Assembly: GCA_031428275.1 (NCBI GenBank)
Contig: JANPPC010000050.1
Coordinates: 1-64,000 of the forward strand
Source of the DNA: Pseudobdellovibrio sp031428275
GTDB lineage: Bacteria > Bdellovibrionota > Bdellovibrionia > Bdellovibrionales > Bdellovibrionaceae
Length of the DNA stretch: 64,000 nt
Direction: 5' to 3'
Part shown: positions 26,701 through 34,466 of the stretch, piece after piece
Position numbering within the stretch: the stretch's first letter is position 1
Layout: every line of letters starts with the position of its first letter
The notes under the pieces: generated by a model
Databases searched by the model: none
The model's input: the letters and a program-made list of their open reading frames with translations, nothing else
Told to the model about the DNA's origin: nothing
Made by a program: the position numbers and the translations under genes

Positions 26701-26715
26701 GTTACTTCTCCCTAG
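23695..26715 (+). CDS. Large EF-hand lipoprotein, second member of pair 1
   Basis: The 1006-residue protein has a lipoprotein signal (LSFFLVSCG). It is mostly alpha-helical by composition. The N-terminal domain (CLNQSISDLKLFLKG, TQSFGCLENVF, LKVALFGGSE) aligns with the lipoprotein at 36903, as does the C-terminus (VYILKNGRPP, KFVAFIRD). A canonical EF-hand calcium loop, DLDKDGFLNKEE, is encoded at 26407-26442. The ATG lies inside the barrel gene's last codons (11-base overlap), implying translational coupling and a shared complex in the outer membrane. Function unknown; no database family recalled. Confidence 0.8.
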   Translation: MFFRNFAITNFIVKNRSAAGLNFALFALSFFLVSCGLKLNEKNKDTNESAKVKSAQCLNQSISDLKLFLKGDASDQVVTQSFGCLENVFIAFKDNIRGQDKNVFTPKEIADFVSVNFFSDGTTLSPAFVTEIMKLKVALFGGSETLIKKQEIDLVVSLISRFTPQLVKLNPHMKIINMQWQPAAEQAQILESEKQFQLAKVEFSKFIVQVLSEFKAGGREYKIDDVLNLVVEAAKFTKSAEGTIDTIKKSRVFFKRFKKHLIGGNNSIQGDDWEKLALTLSEAYFQALRYQYFLNPLDETQVEEKWSVYQKIGLDLSALVEKLLNAKETQALTNEEILDLIEPLAEIFPELQVNAPLLDGLGDLKVMILGESKLGNRGWAKSDFKALEKKIPDLFKNISILFKEFDLLSAKKNTTLAYSDFLIKEAKVQGAIYQLSQLIEGRYDLKSLKNLTENLSSSLLKANLSMPPKFDSLFKVILAGQTVLTGEASSVLGGPQLKILFNVGIRGYLNYVEYNLFLSAYSSNDPRFAHNLIRLWPKVKTTLSFNLSQKGSHLITTDELTNLILVLQEEKYISTKIRKTSLNALFSSLWTHIFNDPNLRLQDVLQPGLNEVVLTQISSELEIYLQNQKNISEMFISGSPIFQSDLVAQLNRQLQNSKNLSESTGLSEMLQFINPFTPLNFDSRGFLKILTSDLGQYVYSDLEKSNLSRAISRLITRAYAKDLGRVNSLIGVSLDEVELAYAQLKSVAVDLEAVEESNLTFISSRFREANLFLAPSNGDAIADFKELHQLIMQMFSGIQRAGVVKQEIVALCLPGTVVKDLKSRSTISEDCLLQAYLDETNAFGSMPNFTSMKSTYKPEQLKEFYLSLLKAAGHVQNPEKLVYFADADLFPHVVQYIEMIFATHDLDKDGFLNKEEATKAFPVFKALLKELVVSYKQIKEEDLLGVFVYILKNGRPPNPKNLGELLKFVAFIRDKDQKGWDIQATRIDLGRIFNFIADATKPVTSP

Positions 26716-26832
26716 AGCAAAAGCTCGAAGAAATAATATTTGTCGCTCGTCAAAAACATCGACAGTTAAAATTCGCGCAAGAAAGCGTGGTTCTTTAGGC
26801 GACGGCTCGATATGTGCTAAATCGAGACACAT

Positions 26833-28797
26833 ATGGTGCGTTTATTAATTCTATTAATTCTTTTCAACGTTCAGTCAACTTTGGCGAAGGCGTCAACCTA
26901 TCTAACGCCTGTTGAAAAAGCGTCGGTCAGCTTAATTTTAAAAGCGGGTAATGACGTCGGGCTGTTAAGCGAGCTGGCGCAGAAAGTATATAATTCCAGC
27001 CTTCAACTGCCGCAAGTAGAAGTAGTAGATTCTTTCGAACAATTTATTGAAAAACAAAAAAGCCTAGATCTATTTGATCATTATAGTTTGGAACAAATTT
27101 CTTACGAGCAATTATACCCATTGCTGAAAAGTAAAAAATATCTAAGTACTTCTTCTAAAGTTCAAAATAAAATTGATATCTACGTAAAAAACCGCGACGC
27201 ACAAATTAAGAGGATGTATGACTCGGTTGTTTTTTTCTCTTTAGCGTCGCTACGACAGGCTGATTTTGATTCAGTAAAAGGCTTTAAGCAAAGCATGACG
27301 GCCCAGCTAGAAACGACGATTGAGCATTATTCGGCTCAACTTAGCCAAAGTCAGACGGCGCAGTCTGTGATGCTTGCAAAAATTATTAAGCTTTATTTCA
27401 AAGCTTTACCTTCTGGTCAAAAAGCCGAAATTTTTTACCGATTGATTCAGCTTCCGTTGGACTCAAAACCGATGGAAATTTTCTTAACGATGATTCAGAA
27501 TTCTGGCCCTCAATTGCAAAAATTAGTGCAGATCGTTGGTCGTCGTGATGATATTCCGGAAGATTTTAAATTAGTTTTTCAAAAATTAGAAAGTCAGGTA
27601 AAGCCGGTGCCTTGGTGGCAAGTGGTACAGCTGCTAAAAGCAGAGAAAATTAATTTGAACGACTTTACTTATTTTGAAAAGAAACCTCTGGGCGTAGGCA
27701 CCATGGCACAAACCCACCGTGCGCAATTGAAGGGTGCACAGGGCGAACGAAATAGTATTGTTGTTAGATTCTTAAAGCCCGATATCGAAACAAAACTGGC
27801 CATGGATCATGAAATTTTATCTCGAATTTCATTAGAGATCGACTCAGACCCTGATCTGAAGAAGTTTCAGCTTCCCTCGTTGGCGCAGCTCGTTGACGAT
27901 CTTCATGGTTCGATAGCCGAAGAGCTGCATTTAGACCAAACGCTCAAAAATCAGGGCCGGGCTAAGACTGTGTATACCTCGAAAGAAATTTTTAATTATG
28001 CGAATCAAAAGAACGAAATTTCTTTTCAAGTGCCGTCGGTTCATTTATTTGGTGAAAATTCTAAGCTCATGTCGCAAGACCTCGTCTTTGGCAAAAAGCC
28101 CGCTAAAGAATTTGGCGAATACGCAGTTATCTACCCCGATTTGTATAGAGCAGTTTCTGAAAAAGTTGCCGAGCTATGGATTGAGCAAGCTTTTTTTAAG
28201 AGTGGTTTCTTTCATGCTGATTTGCACCAAGGTAATATTTTAGCATCAGTGTCCGATCACGAGATCACCGTAAATATTTTAGATTTCGGGATGACGGGCG
28301 AGCTGAACAGGCAACTTCGCGAAAGTGCACTGCTGGTTTCGTTAGGCATCAAACTAGAAAATTCGCAGCTGATTGCTAAACACTTTTTAAATCTAGCGAA
28401 GGCCGATTCAAAGCAGTTAAGTTATGTTGATTTTTTAAAGTTAGTTAAAAGCAAAGTTCAACAGAACAAGCAAAGTCCTCAGGCCGAGCAATCCTTAGAA
28501 GCTTGGACATTGTGGGCCCTTGATCAAGGGCTTGAGCTGCATTATGAATTTTTAAAATTAAACCGTGGCCTGGCGGCTATACAAAGTATGATGCAAGACT
28601 CAAAAAGTGTTCTAACCTTTGAAGGTTTGGCACAAACAATTTCACTTAGAAATAAAAAATATTTTTCGCAGCTTATTTTGAAAGAACCACTTTTAAAAAC
28701 GGGCGATTACAGTGGAATTTTAGGCTTACTGCTGCCTCAGAAACAAACTCAAGCAGCACCGCAAATATTGCAATGCCGCAAACTATTTAGCCCTTAG
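26833..28797 (+). CDS. UbiB/ABC1-like kinase-fold protein with N-terminal signal peptide
   Basis: Product of 654 residues. It starts with a Sec-type signal (MVRLLILLILFNV then STLAKA); a stop codon at 26818 just upstream excludes a longer start. A helical region of about 200 residues leads to an ABC1/UbiB kinase domain: KLVQIVGRRDDIPEDF (cf. KxGQ...TRxDxxP), PLGVGTMAQTHRAQL (the Ala-rich loop), IVVRFLKPDIE, FFHADLHQGNILAS (HxDxHxxN) and NILDFGMTG (DFG). The residue matching the family's ATP-binding Lys (VAVKV) is Arg. It lies 117 bases after the EF-hand lipoprotein, same strand. It may be an exported pseudokinase or be membrane-tethered with its domain inside. Confidence 0.8.
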   Translation: MVRLLILLILFNVQSTLAKASTYLTPVEKASVSLILKAGNDVGLLSELAQKVYNSSLQLPQVEVVDSFEQFIEKQKSLDLFDHYSLEQISYEQLYPLLKSKKYLSTSSKVQNKIDIYVKNRDAQIKRMYDSVVFFSLASLRQADFDSVKGFKQSMTAQLETTIEHYSAQLSQSQTAQSVMLAKIIKLYFKALPSGQKAEIFYRLIQLPLDSKPMEIFLTMIQNSGPQLQKLVQIVGRRDDIPEDFKLVFQKLESQVKPVPWWQVVQLLKAEKINLNDFTYFEKKPLGVGTMAQTHRAQLKGAQGERNSIVVRFLKPDIETKLAMDHEILSRISLEIDSDPDLKKFQLPSLAQLVDDLHGSIAEELHLDQTLKNQGRAKTVYTSKEIFNYANQKNEISFQVPSVHLFGENSKLMSQDLVFGKKPAKEFGEYAVIYPDLYRAVSEKVAELWIEQAFFKSGFFHADLHQGNILASVSDHEITVNILDFGMTGELNRQLRESALLVSLGIKLENSQLIAKHFLNLAKADSKQLSYVDFLKLVKSKVQQNKQSPQAEQSLEAWTLWALDQGLELHYEFLKLNRGLAAIQSMMQDSKSVLTFEGLAQTISLRNKKYFSQLILKEPLLKTGDYSGILGLLLPQKQTQAAPQILQCRKLFSP

Positions 28798-28808
28798 TTA
28801 AGGGCATG

Positions 28809-29345
28809 TTAAAATTTATTCTTAAACATCATCGATTCGACGGGAAGAGTCGTTTTGGTATTATATTTAGCGCTGGCTTTTTTATTGTACATGTTTTCGA
28901 TCTCACCTTTGGTTTCAAAGTAGATCAATTGACCGATGGGCATACCAGCGTAAACGCGAACGGGTTGCTTAACAGAAATCTCTAATGTCCAATGATTGCA
29001 AAACCCTACGTCGCCTTTACCTGCAGTGGCATGTATATCGATACCTAGGCGGCCTACGCTTGATTTACCCTCTAAAAAAGGAACGTGCGCAAGGGTTTCT
29101 GTGTATTCTTCAGTCACTCCCAAATAGAATGACGTCGGCATTAATACAAAACCCTCTGGTGGAATTTCAAAAGTTTTAATTTTGTTGTGAGCTTTGGCAT
29201 CTAAAATGTCAGATTCGTAGGTCGCTAAGGTTTTACCTAAGTGAACATCATATGAGTTTGTACCCAGACAAGATAAACGAAAGGGCTCCACTTTGATGAG
29301 CCCTTTTTCCATATGATTCAGAATTTCTTTATCTGTAAGAATCAT
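28809..29345 (-). CDS. dcd: dCTP deaminase
   Basis: Trimeric cytosolic enzyme of the dUTPase fold, 178 residues, that deaminates dCTP to dUTP for thymidylate synthesis. Signatures: LGTNSYDVHLG, PFLEGKSSVGRLGIDIHATAG with the catalytic Glu and Ser/Arg region, and FCNHWTLEI. The C-terminal tail closes the active site in relatives. It begins 8 bases after rpmG in the same direction and probably shares its promoter. Some relatives are bifunctional (dCTP to dUMP); this cannot be decided here. Confidence 0.92.
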   Translation of the reverse strand: MILTDKEILNHMEKGLIKVEPFRLSCLGTNSYDVHLGKTLATYESDILDAKAHNKIKTFEIPPEGFVLMPTSFYLGVTEEYTETLAHVPFLEGKSSVGRLGIDIHATAGKGDVGFCNHWTLEISVKQPVRVYAGMPIGQLIYFETKGEIENMYNKKASAKYNTKTTLPVESMMFKNKF

Positions 29346-29353
29346 GACTAAAA

Positions 29354-29533
29354 CTATTTAGTTTCGCGATGAACTGTATGCTTCTGCATATTTGGATTGT
29401 ACTTCTTTTTTTCAAGACGACCCGGAGTTTTAGTTTTGTTTTTAGTTGTCGTGTAACGAGATACTGTTTTTCCTGCAGCTTTTGCTTCAGTACATTCTAA
29501 AGTTACAATGATTCGACCCGATTTTTTTGCCAT
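29354..29533 (-). CDS. rpmG: Ribosomal protein L33, zinc-free type
   Basis: Large-subunit protein of 59 residues. Start at 29533 gives the standard MAKKSGRIIVTLEC; an earlier in-frame ATG at 29545 is disfavoured because AGGTG lies just before 29533. The core SRYTTTKNKTKTPGRLEKKKY matches L33. Only one Cys remains, so the paired zinc cysteines of the C+ form are absent and this is a C-minus version. First gene of an rpmG-dcd unit with a clear promoter upstream. Confidence 0.95.
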   Translation of the reverse strand: MAKKSGRIIVTLECTEAKAAGKTVSRYTTTKNKTKTPGRLEKKKYNPNMQKHTVHRETK

Positions 29534-29558
29534 AAGACACCTCAATAATGAAAGGACG

Positions 29559-29588
29559 AATATAAGTAAGTTTACAGCGCCTAGTCAA
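29559..29588 (-). promoter_or_regulatory. Sigma-70 type promoter for rpmG-dcd
   Basis: Read on the minus strand, TTGACT (29583-29588) and TATATT (29559-29564) are separated by 18 bases, 26 bases before the rpmG ATG. Both hexamers are close to consensus (TTGACA, TATAAT), as expected for a ribosomal gene. Confidence 0.7.
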
Positions 29589-29613
29589 TGGAATATACGT
29601 AAGTCGGGGGTAC

Positions 29614-30489
29614 ATGATGCGTAAACCAGTTATTTTGCTCTTAATAGCAACATTTTTCGTTGTTTTTACTGTTCGGGCTGAAATTTTCGAGGGTAAATCC
29701 TTGAATCCAGCCACGATAGATCAAGCGCTTTTAGGCGTGAAGCCCGGGTCGGTTGTTATCCTAGGCGAAAGCCACGGCCTAGCGGCCCACCAGGCGCAGC
29801 ACCTTCAGATTCTAGCTAAACTTCGCGACGCGGGGTTAAATGTATCAGTGGGTCTCGAGTTTCTAAACTACCCCGATCAGTCTTTCGTCGACCAATACGT
29901 AAATGGTGAAATCACCGAAGCTGCTTTTCTTAACTTAACGGCTTGGCAGCAGGGGTTTAATTTTGATTTTTACAAAAAGCAGCTGTTGTTTCCGCAGGCG
30001 AATAGAGGCGAGTTTTCGATTGCGCTGAATCTTCCGCGGTTCATAAGTTCGAAAATCTCACGCAGTGGAATTGAAAGCTTAACTTCGGCCGAGCTTGCGC
30101 TGTTACCGCCAAATTTTTCAGTTGGTCGAGATTCGTATAAAGAGCGCTTCGCAGTCGCAGCAGGCTCACATTGCGCAAGCTTAGATCGTTGCTTCATGGC
30201 CCAATCATCTTGGGACGACACCATGGCGTGGCAAGCGGTGCAGTTTTTAGCGAAGCACCCAAATCAGGTTTTGGTCATCATCGTCGGAGAATTTCACGCG
30301 CAGTTTGGCGGCGGTTTAGCTTGGCGCATTCAGCAGCGTAATTCATTGATAGGAATTCGAACTATTTCTCAGCTGTGGACCGAAGGTTACAGTGACGATG
30401 AAATGCTGACCGAAATGCAGCCCTCCGTGACAGAAGGCCCTCGCGCTGATTTCATCTGGTTATCGAAACCAGATTCTTTAGTGAAATAA
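29614..30489 (+). CDS. ChaN-like haem-binding family protein (DUF399)
   Basis: Exported protein of 291 residues with signal peptide (VILLLIATFFVVFTVRA). ChaN-family features: SVVILGESHGLAAHQ near the start of the mature domain, GLEFLNYPDQ, the insertion with FDFYKKQLL, and VLVIIVGEFHAQFGGG. ChaN of Campylobacter binds haem as a lipoprotein; here there is no lipobox Cys, so the protein should be soluble in the periplasm. Haem binding is inferred from family only. The neighbour on the minus strand ends at the next base. Confidence 0.82.
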   Translation: MMRKPVILLLIATFFVVFTVRAEIFEGKSLNPATIDQALLGVKPGSVVILGESHGLAAHQAQHLQILAKLRDAGLNVSVGLEFLNYPDQSFVDQYVNGEITEAAFLNLTAWQQGFNFDFYKKQLLFPQANRGEFSIALNLPRFISSKISRSGIESLTSAELALLPPNFSVGRDSYKERFAVAAGSHCASLDRCFMAQSSWDDTMAWQAVQFLAKHPNQVLVIIVGEFHAQFGGGLAWRIQQRNSLIGIRTISQLWTEGYSDDEMLTEMQPSVTEGPRADFIWLSKPDSLVK

Positions 30490-31083
30490 TTATTTAATTA
30501 AAGTTATGTCAGCGTATGCTTTTTGATTTAAAATGGCGTCGATAACCGCTGTGGCCTTGTTCATTTTTGAAACAAAGTCGTTTTCGGCCGTAATGATTAT
30601 GCGCTGAGGGTGCCCTTCCCAGCTTTTTTTAATTTTTTCGTTCAGCAATTTCGCCTCGTGAAAATTCTCAGTACGAATATCATTTGAAGTATCATAATCA
30701 TGCTCGGTTGCCGTATCTAAGTGAATCACCCAGTCGTAGCGCGCTAATTCTGTCTGGCGATCCGTATGTAAAGTTTTATAAAAATGCTCTTCATTATCGG
30801 GCCAGTACGCGAGCGAATCAAGCGATCCACGATCACACACGATTAAGGCATCGGGATGCGTTTTCATCCGCAGCTCTTCAAGTTCGCGCTGAGTAAAAAA
30901 AATCGCTTTCTGGGCGTGAAAGTATCCGTTGTAGTCTTTGGCGCGGGGAAAGCCGCCCTTATATAAAATCGAAGCCGCTTCGGGCACCACTTTCACCTTA
31001 GCGCCGAAGGTTTGCTTTAAGGCATCGATTAAGGTTGTTTTTCCGCCCGAGGGGCCACCGGTTATTGCAATTTTACGCGACAT
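30490..31083 (-). CDS. AAA_28-type P-loop ATPase
   Basis: Cytosolic protein of 197 residues. Walker A GGPSGGKTTL at residues 8-17, then EAASILYKGGFP and a Walker-B-like VCDRGSLDS. This layout is that of the AAA_28/NadR-like kinase group, small NTPases often annotated only as ATP-binding protein. Substrate unknown; a nucleoside or metabolite kinase-like activity is possible. It follows the gene at 31096 by 12 bases on the same strand, so both are likely expressed together. Confidence 0.75.
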   Translation of the reverse strand: MSRKIAITGGPSGGKTTLIDALKQTFGAKVKVVPEAASILYKGGFPRAKDYNGYFHAQKAIFFTQRELEELRMKTHPDALIVCDRGSLDSLAYWPDNEEHFYKTLHTDRQTELARYDWVIHLDTATEHDYDTSNDIRTENFHEAKLLNEKIKKSWEGHPQRIIITAENDFVSKMNKATAVIDAILNQKAYADITLIK

Positions 31084-31095
31084 AGAAGCTCCCGT

Positions 31096-32391
31096 TTAGA
31101 TTAAAGTTTTCACTACGGCGTCGTGACCAATCCACGCGACCGGGCTTTTCGGGCTATAACCGTCGTGCAGCATAATATAACCGCAGGCGCGAAAAATCAG
31201 CTCACTTAAAGTATTGGTCATTAATTTTTTCTCGTCTTTGTGTAGCGCGATGATTTTATCGGAAGTTTGCAGAGTAATGGCCAACTGTTCTTTCGTCGAA
31301 TGTTGCGGCCAATTGGCCATCTGACCCATGTTTTTAGTCTCGGGGGCGTTTAAGAATTGATCGACCAATTCGTAAACGCTGTCTAATGTGACGCCGTCTT
31401 TTAAAACTTCTTTGCATTCAAGCTTCATTTTTTCGGTGATCGGGTGAGCCGGATTTTCTTTTTCGAATGAGCGTATTAAATTATAAAGGGGAATTTCTAA
31501 GCCCTGAAATAGTGAGCTTGAGTTAGTCAGAATTTCTGGGCAGTTGTAAACACAACTATTCACGCCTTTTTTCATCCAGGCCGCCGAGTAATCTTCTAAG
31601 GATAATTTGGCCCATGCCTGAATGTAGGGTGCGTAACCTTGCCATTGTAATTTATCATTTACCAAAGTTTCGGTACCGTGATAGCCATAGGCGACATAGC
31701 TGACGTGCCCGTTTTGAGAATTTATTCTTTCACGTAGGTCTGACGACTCAGTAATGAGAATATTGAAAGTTTCGGCTGTAACTTCGTGGAAGTTCATTTC
31801 TAAAACTTTTCCAATTCCGCTATTCCAAAATAATTCAGATGCGATAAAACGATCGCCAATCCCTTTAAACACGCGGTTCATCAAAGGCATTACGATTTTA
31901 CAACGGGGAACTCCGCCAGCCATTAAGTGCGCAAAGTGAACATGTCTTCCGGGCTGAATATATTGTTCAAGCTCTTTTAAAAAAAATTGCGTCTGTGCAC
32001 GAAAACGGATGCGACCTTTTTCACGGCTGACGACTAAGCTCGCGGGCGCGATTGAGGCCCCTTGCCAGTCGCTCAGCTTAACGTCTCTTAAATAATCATT
32101 GGGCGTTTTTCCTTCGTCGTCGGTTTCTAAATCAAAACCCGCTTCCAAAGGGATATTAATAAATGGCTTCGGAATACTTTCTGATTCTTCCAGCGTGAGA
32201 GCGCGTAATTTTCCGTTTTCATCACGTCTACCAACTGTTGCGCGAACGATCGTCATTCCCTGTTTCTCGGCTTCTTCGACTAAACCGTTGGCGTAGCCAC
32301 GGTTAAAAAGTTCACCAAATAGAACGAGTAAATCACCTTTTTGAAAAGTGTGTGCGGTCGACTTCTGGCGAATTGGAAAAAAAGAGCTCAT
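31096..32391 (-). CDS. Uncharacterised 431-residue Rossmann-like protein
   Basis: No signal peptide. The N-terminus (KGDLLVLFGELFNRGYANGLVEEAEKQG in part) has the strand, Gly-turn and helix order of a nucleotide-binding Rossmann fold, followed by TVGRRD at the end of the next strand. Later conserved-looking segments are HFAHLMAGGVPRCKIVMP, SYVAYGYHGTETL and NCPEILTNSSS. It may be a very divergent relative of short-chain dehydrogenases or enoyl-ACP reductases (a FabMG-like identity came to mind), but I cannot confirm this. It precedes the P-loop ATPase in a two-gene operon. Confidence 0.6.
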   Translation of the reverse strand: MSSFFPIRQKSTAHTFQKGDLLVLFGELFNRGYANGLVEEAEKQGMTIVRATVGRRDENGKLRALTLEESESIPKPFINIPLEAGFDLETDDEGKTPNDYLRDVKLSDWQGASIAPASLVVSREKGRIRFRAQTQFFLKELEQYIQPGRHVHFAHLMAGGVPRCKIVMPLMNRVFKGIGDRFIASELFWNSGIGKVLEMNFHEVTAETFNILITESSDLRERINSQNGHVSYVAYGYHGTETLVNDKLQWQGYAPYIQAWAKLSLEDYSAAWMKKGVNSCVYNCPEILTNSSSLFQGLEIPLYNLIRSFEKENPAHPITEKMKLECKEVLKDGVTLDSVYELVDQFLNAPETKNMGQMANWPQHSTKEQLAITLQTSDKIIALHKDEKKLMTNTLSELIFRACGYIMLHDGYSPKSPVAWIGHDAVVKTLI

Positions 32392-32503
32392 ATCTATCCT
32401 TTGTTGGGCCTTTGTTCGGCTTTTGGCAAGGTTGTGATTTCGCCAAAGCTTAACCCAAGACAGCTTCTTGACTCAACCACCACTCCTTTGACACGATTAG
32501 TTG

Positions 32504-33268
32504 ATGAGTGAAAATACCCGCGTAATCAGCCTCGTTCCTTCATGGACTGAAACTTTAATCGCGGCTGGAGTGAATGTGGTCGGTCGAACGCAGTTTTGCA
32601 TCTACCCAGCTGATAAGATTTCAAGCATTCAGACGGTGGGCGGAACAAAACAGCTGCAAATCGAAAAGATCGTTTCACTAAAGCCTGATTTGGTTATTTT
32701 AGATCAACAAGAAAATAAAATAGAAATGGCCAAGCTGCTCATCGAAAACGGTATTGATTTTATTTCATCGAATGTCGAAGGTTTTCGCTCGTGTGCGCTT
32801 TTTTTAAAGAAAATAGGACAAAGACTTAAGAATGAGCAGCTGACTCATTACGGAGAACGTTATTTGACTATTGCTGGTTTCTTAAAACCCAATCTCAGCC
32901 TGATTTCGAAGACTAAGTTTTGGCAAAACGCACTGATTGATGGCGACGCGCAAATTCCCGAAACTTTGATTGAATATGTTATTTGGAGAAAACCCTTTAT
33001 GGTGATCGGGCAAGAAACATTTATCGCCGAAAATTTAAGACTGGCAGGGGTCGAGCTGAAGCGAAACCAGAAGTACCCCGAATTAAGCGAAGACGAGTTG
33101 AAAAAAGCCTTTTGTTTATTTTCAACCGAGCCCTACCCCTTCGCTGAACATTTTTCGAAAATGATGACAGAAGGCTTCAGAGGGAAGTTAATCGACGGCG
33201 AGAAAATCAGTTGGTACGGAATTCGTAATCTTAATTTTTTAGAAAGCTGTTTCGAAGTTGAATCGTAA
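32504..33268 (+). CDS. BtuF-like helical-backbone metal/cobalamin-binding protein without signal peptide
   Basis: Product of 254 residues. The fold of class III periplasmic binding proteins is visible: RVISLVPSWTETLIAAGV, VVGRTQFCIYP, VGGTKQLQIEKIVSLKPDLVI and the long linking helix. Unlike true BtuF or FecB it starts directly at the fold, with no signal peptide, from ATG 32504 (a TTG lies at 32501). It may act in the cytoplasm or be exported in an unusual way. No ABC transporter genes are adjacent. The 3' end overlaps the convergent waaA by 38 bases. Confidence 0.75.
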   Translation: MSENTRVISLVPSWTETLIAAGVNVVGRTQFCIYPADKISSIQTVGGTKQLQIEKIVSLKPDLVILDQQENKIEMAKLLIENGIDFISSNVEGFRSCALFLKKIGQRLKNEQLTHYGERYLTIAGFLKPNLSLISKTKFWQNALIDGDAQIPETLIEYVIWRKPFMVIGQETFIAENLRLAGVELKRNQKYPELSEDELKKAFCLFSTEPYPFAEHFSKMMTEGFRGKLIDGEKISWYGIRNLNFLESCFEVES

Positions 33269-34466
33269 TTTTTTTTGTCGCATTTAAGTTCAGCCTCATC
33301 AGAGACTGAATCTGCGTCTGCAAATTAAGTAGGCCTGTTTCTTCGATCTGCTCAATTGCTGATAGCAACTCATCTGAATTTTGACAAATATAAATAGCTT
33401 GTGGATTTTTATGCTGGGCGTATTTTTTTGCCTCGGGATTGTTACTGAAATGCGGGCCCAGAAGAACGGGTAGACCGCAGCATAAAGGCTCCATTACCGA
33501 GTGAACCTTCTCTTTGAATGACCCGCCAACAAATGCAATTTGCGAATAGCGGTAAAAATCGGCTAAAAAGCCTATTTCATCTATTAATAAAAAATCGGCC
33601 GTTAATTCGATATTAGACTTATTCTGTTCTGACAAAATCTGAAGGCTTCGCCCCATTTTTTTAATAGTCGTAGCCAAGCGACTGATATTCGGCGAGTTTA
33701 CTTCGTGGGGACTTAGTATTATTTTATAATTTTTTGCAAACAAACCGTCAAAAATCAGAAAAAGTTTTTCTTCATCTTGTAGCCAAGTTGAACCACAAAT
33801 AAATACAGGCTGGGAAGTTTTTAGATGCACTTTAGTCGATTGACCTAGGCGCCAGAAAACCTGATCAAAACGGGTGTCGCCATCGACTGAAATTTGAACT
33901 GTGCCAGGAAGGACTGACTTCAATTGCGCGGCTGAAAGCTCGTCGACACAGGAAATGTATTTAACTTTGCTAAATAGCCAGCGGGCCATCAATTTACGAA
34001 ATTTACTTAAGCGACCGAAATATGAAACAATATAAATCGGTACGTTTAAGTTGTTCGCCTGGTAAATCAGTTCAGGCCAGAAATCAGTGCGCGAGAAAAT
34101 AATTGCACCAGGGTTTAGCACCTTCAATAAGTTTTGAATTGGCGCAGGTTTATCCCAAGGTAGCGGTAAAAACTGTGTCACATAAGGTTTGATATTCGAA
34201 AATAACTTTTCAGCAGAGGGAGATGAATAAGTCACGTAGATCAAAGCACTTGGATTTTCATTTTTCAAAGCTATGATGACGGATTTGACGTATTCGATCT
34301 CGCCGCTAGAGGCGTGAAACCAAAAAGATTTTTCTTTCTGGCGAATAAGCTCGGTGCTTCGCCCGCGTAGGCCGATCCATAAGTTTAGTTTTGCGCCGGC
34401 GAAAGGCTTTAATATTAAAACGATGCATTTTATGATCGTAAAAATAACACGGTAAAAATAGATCAC
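33231..34466 (-). CDS. waaA: 3-deoxy-D-manno-octulosonic acid (Kdo) transferase
   Basis: GT30 glycosyltransferase of 411 residues that adds Kdo to lipid A precursor at the cytoplasmic face of the inner membrane. An N-terminal hydrophobic anchor (residues 1-22) precedes FWFHASSGEIEYVKSV (family HAxSxGE region), FSRTDFWPELIYQA (cf. ETELWPN) and the GDTRFDQV segment (cf. GNxKFD). C-terminal AFVGGSFKEKVHSVMEPLCCGLPVLLGP is the nucleotide-sugar region. It departs from consensus at several motifs. It overlaps the GT9 gene by 4 bases, so LPS-core genes are paired. Confidence 0.88.
   Translation of the reverse strand: MIYFYRVIFTIIKCIVLILKPFAGAKLNLWIGLRGRSTELIRQKEKSFWFHASSGEIEYVKSVIIALKNENPSALIYVTYSSPSAEKLFSNIKPYVTQFLPLPWDKPAPIQNLLKVLNPGAIIFSRTDFWPELIYQANNLNVPIYIVSYFGRLSKFRKLMARWLFSKVKYISCVDELSAAQLKSVLPGTVQISVDGDTRFDQVFWRLGQSTKVHLKTSQPVFICGSTWLQDEEKLFLIFDGLFAKNYKIILSPHEVNSPNISRLATTIKKMGRSLQILSEQNKSNIELTADFLLIDEIGFLADFYRYSQIAFVGGSFKEKVHSVMEPLCCGLPVLLGPHFSNNPEAKKYAQHKNPQAIYICQNSDELLSAIEQIEETGLLNLQTQIQSLMRLNLNATKKITIQLRNSFLKN

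Noticed and set aside
28790..28805. GCCCTTA/TAAGGGC palindrome between the UbiB-like gene and dcd as a terminator
   Set aside because: The loop would be only 2 to 4 bases, the stem is short and no T-run follows on either strand.
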